Origin: Nitrospirales bacterium
GTDB taxonomy: Bacteria; Nitrospirota; Nitrospiria; Nitrospirales; UBA8639
Assembly (NCBI GenBank): GCA_021604005.1
Contig: BQIV01000012.1
Location: 1-64,000, forward strand
Direction: 5' to 3'
DNA length: 64,000 nucleotides
Position 1 is the stretch's first letter. Each line of letters starts with the position of its first letter. The notes beneath the pieces were generated by a model that was given only the letters and a program-made list of their open reading frames with translations, was not told the DNA's origin and did no database searches. The position numbers and the translations under genes were made by a program. This document shows, piece after piece, positions 63,894 through 64,000 of this stretch.

Positions 63894-64000
63894 ATGAAGG
63901 TCTTCTCCCTATTTTTCACAAGAATACACATCTGGAGTGTTGTGGTCATGTTGTTGGCGCCATCAGTGTTTGCACAAAATCTTGTATACACGCCGATTGC
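63894..64000 (+). CDS. Start of an exported protein, cut by the window edge
   Basis: From ATG 63894 the frame reads MKVFSLFFTRIHIWSVVVML, then LAPSVFAQNLVYTPI: a signal peptide with a cleavage-like VFA-QN. Only 35 residues are visible. It follows the acidic hypothetical protein gene closely. Function cannot be told. Confidence 0.7.
   Translation, partial: MKVFSLFFTRIHIWSVVVMLLAPSVFAQNLVYTPI

Overview
The window is bacterial chromosome from a free-living Gram-negative organism. The best guess is Nitrospirota (Nitrospira-like). That rests on overall gene content: an assimilatory sulfate operon ending in a CysN fusion, PdxB, an HDOD-GGDEF protein, many small zinc-ribbon and lipoprotein genes without close functional families, and moderate G+C. 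No rRNA or other phylogenetic marker decides it. Genes are dense on both strands, with three plastic zones.

Layout. 1-0.8 kb: remnant of an IS30-type transposase running into an IS1595-type transposase. 0.9-4.7 kb: a GNAT acetyltransferase, a lysine-rich YHYH-like secreted protein, a hypothetical, a DUF3365 haem protein and a MauE-like membrane protein. 4.9-5.6 kb: a tmRNA gene (tag ANEPLALAA) on the minus strand, split in its T-loop by a 280-nt group I intron-like insert. 5.8-7.3 kb: an AAA/DUF4143 ATPase whose promoter overlaps a perfect palindrome, plus a Gdx/SugE exporter. 7.4-15.1 kb: a minus-strand sulfate-assimilation operon, rrf2, siroheme reductase fused to TusA, cysH (APS-reductase type), TrpD2-like, cysD, cysN. 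The C-terminal APS-kinase domain of CysN has lost its P-loop, which fits a pathway reducing APS directly. 15.3-36.5 kb: housekeeping and signalling genes (pdxB, Bcp peroxiredoxin, HDOD-GGDEF, dtd, murJ, membrane spermidine-synthase-like protein, CPBP protease, FG-GAP lipoprotein, degenerate sigma54-type AAA protein, hybrid histidine kinase, BtuF-like protein).

36.7-49.7 kb is a defence and toxin-antitoxin zone. It holds a 3-methyladenine glycosylase, a VapBC pair, a SagB-type nitroreductase, a DUF2283 pair, a type I restriction-modification operon (hsdM, hsdS, RhuM-Fic, a short duplicated leader ORF, hsdR), an MNT/HEPN pair whose HEPN toxin carries an internal stop, a transglycosylase cut short by a stop, and a second antitoxin/PIN pair. 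The last two toxin-antitoxin modules are each bracketed by direct repeats: 27 bp around MNT/HEPN, and a 69-bp copy of the parE 3' end around the PIN module. A decayed VapB-type antitoxin lies nearby at 35.5 kb.

49.7-64 kb returns to the core chromosome: parE, parC, an M23 peptidase, a MITE-like element, mreB, a PQQ-type sugar dehydrogenase, small zinc proteins, a secreted beta-propeller protein with two duplicated carbohydrate-binding-like domains, a SnoaL-like protein, an FmdB zinc ribbon and the start of an exported protein cut by the window edge.

The most notable observations are the interrupted tmRNA, the sulfur operon with its fusion and pseudo-kinase domain, the promoter/palindrome of the DUF4143 ATPase, and the repeat-bracketed toxin-antitoxin modules.
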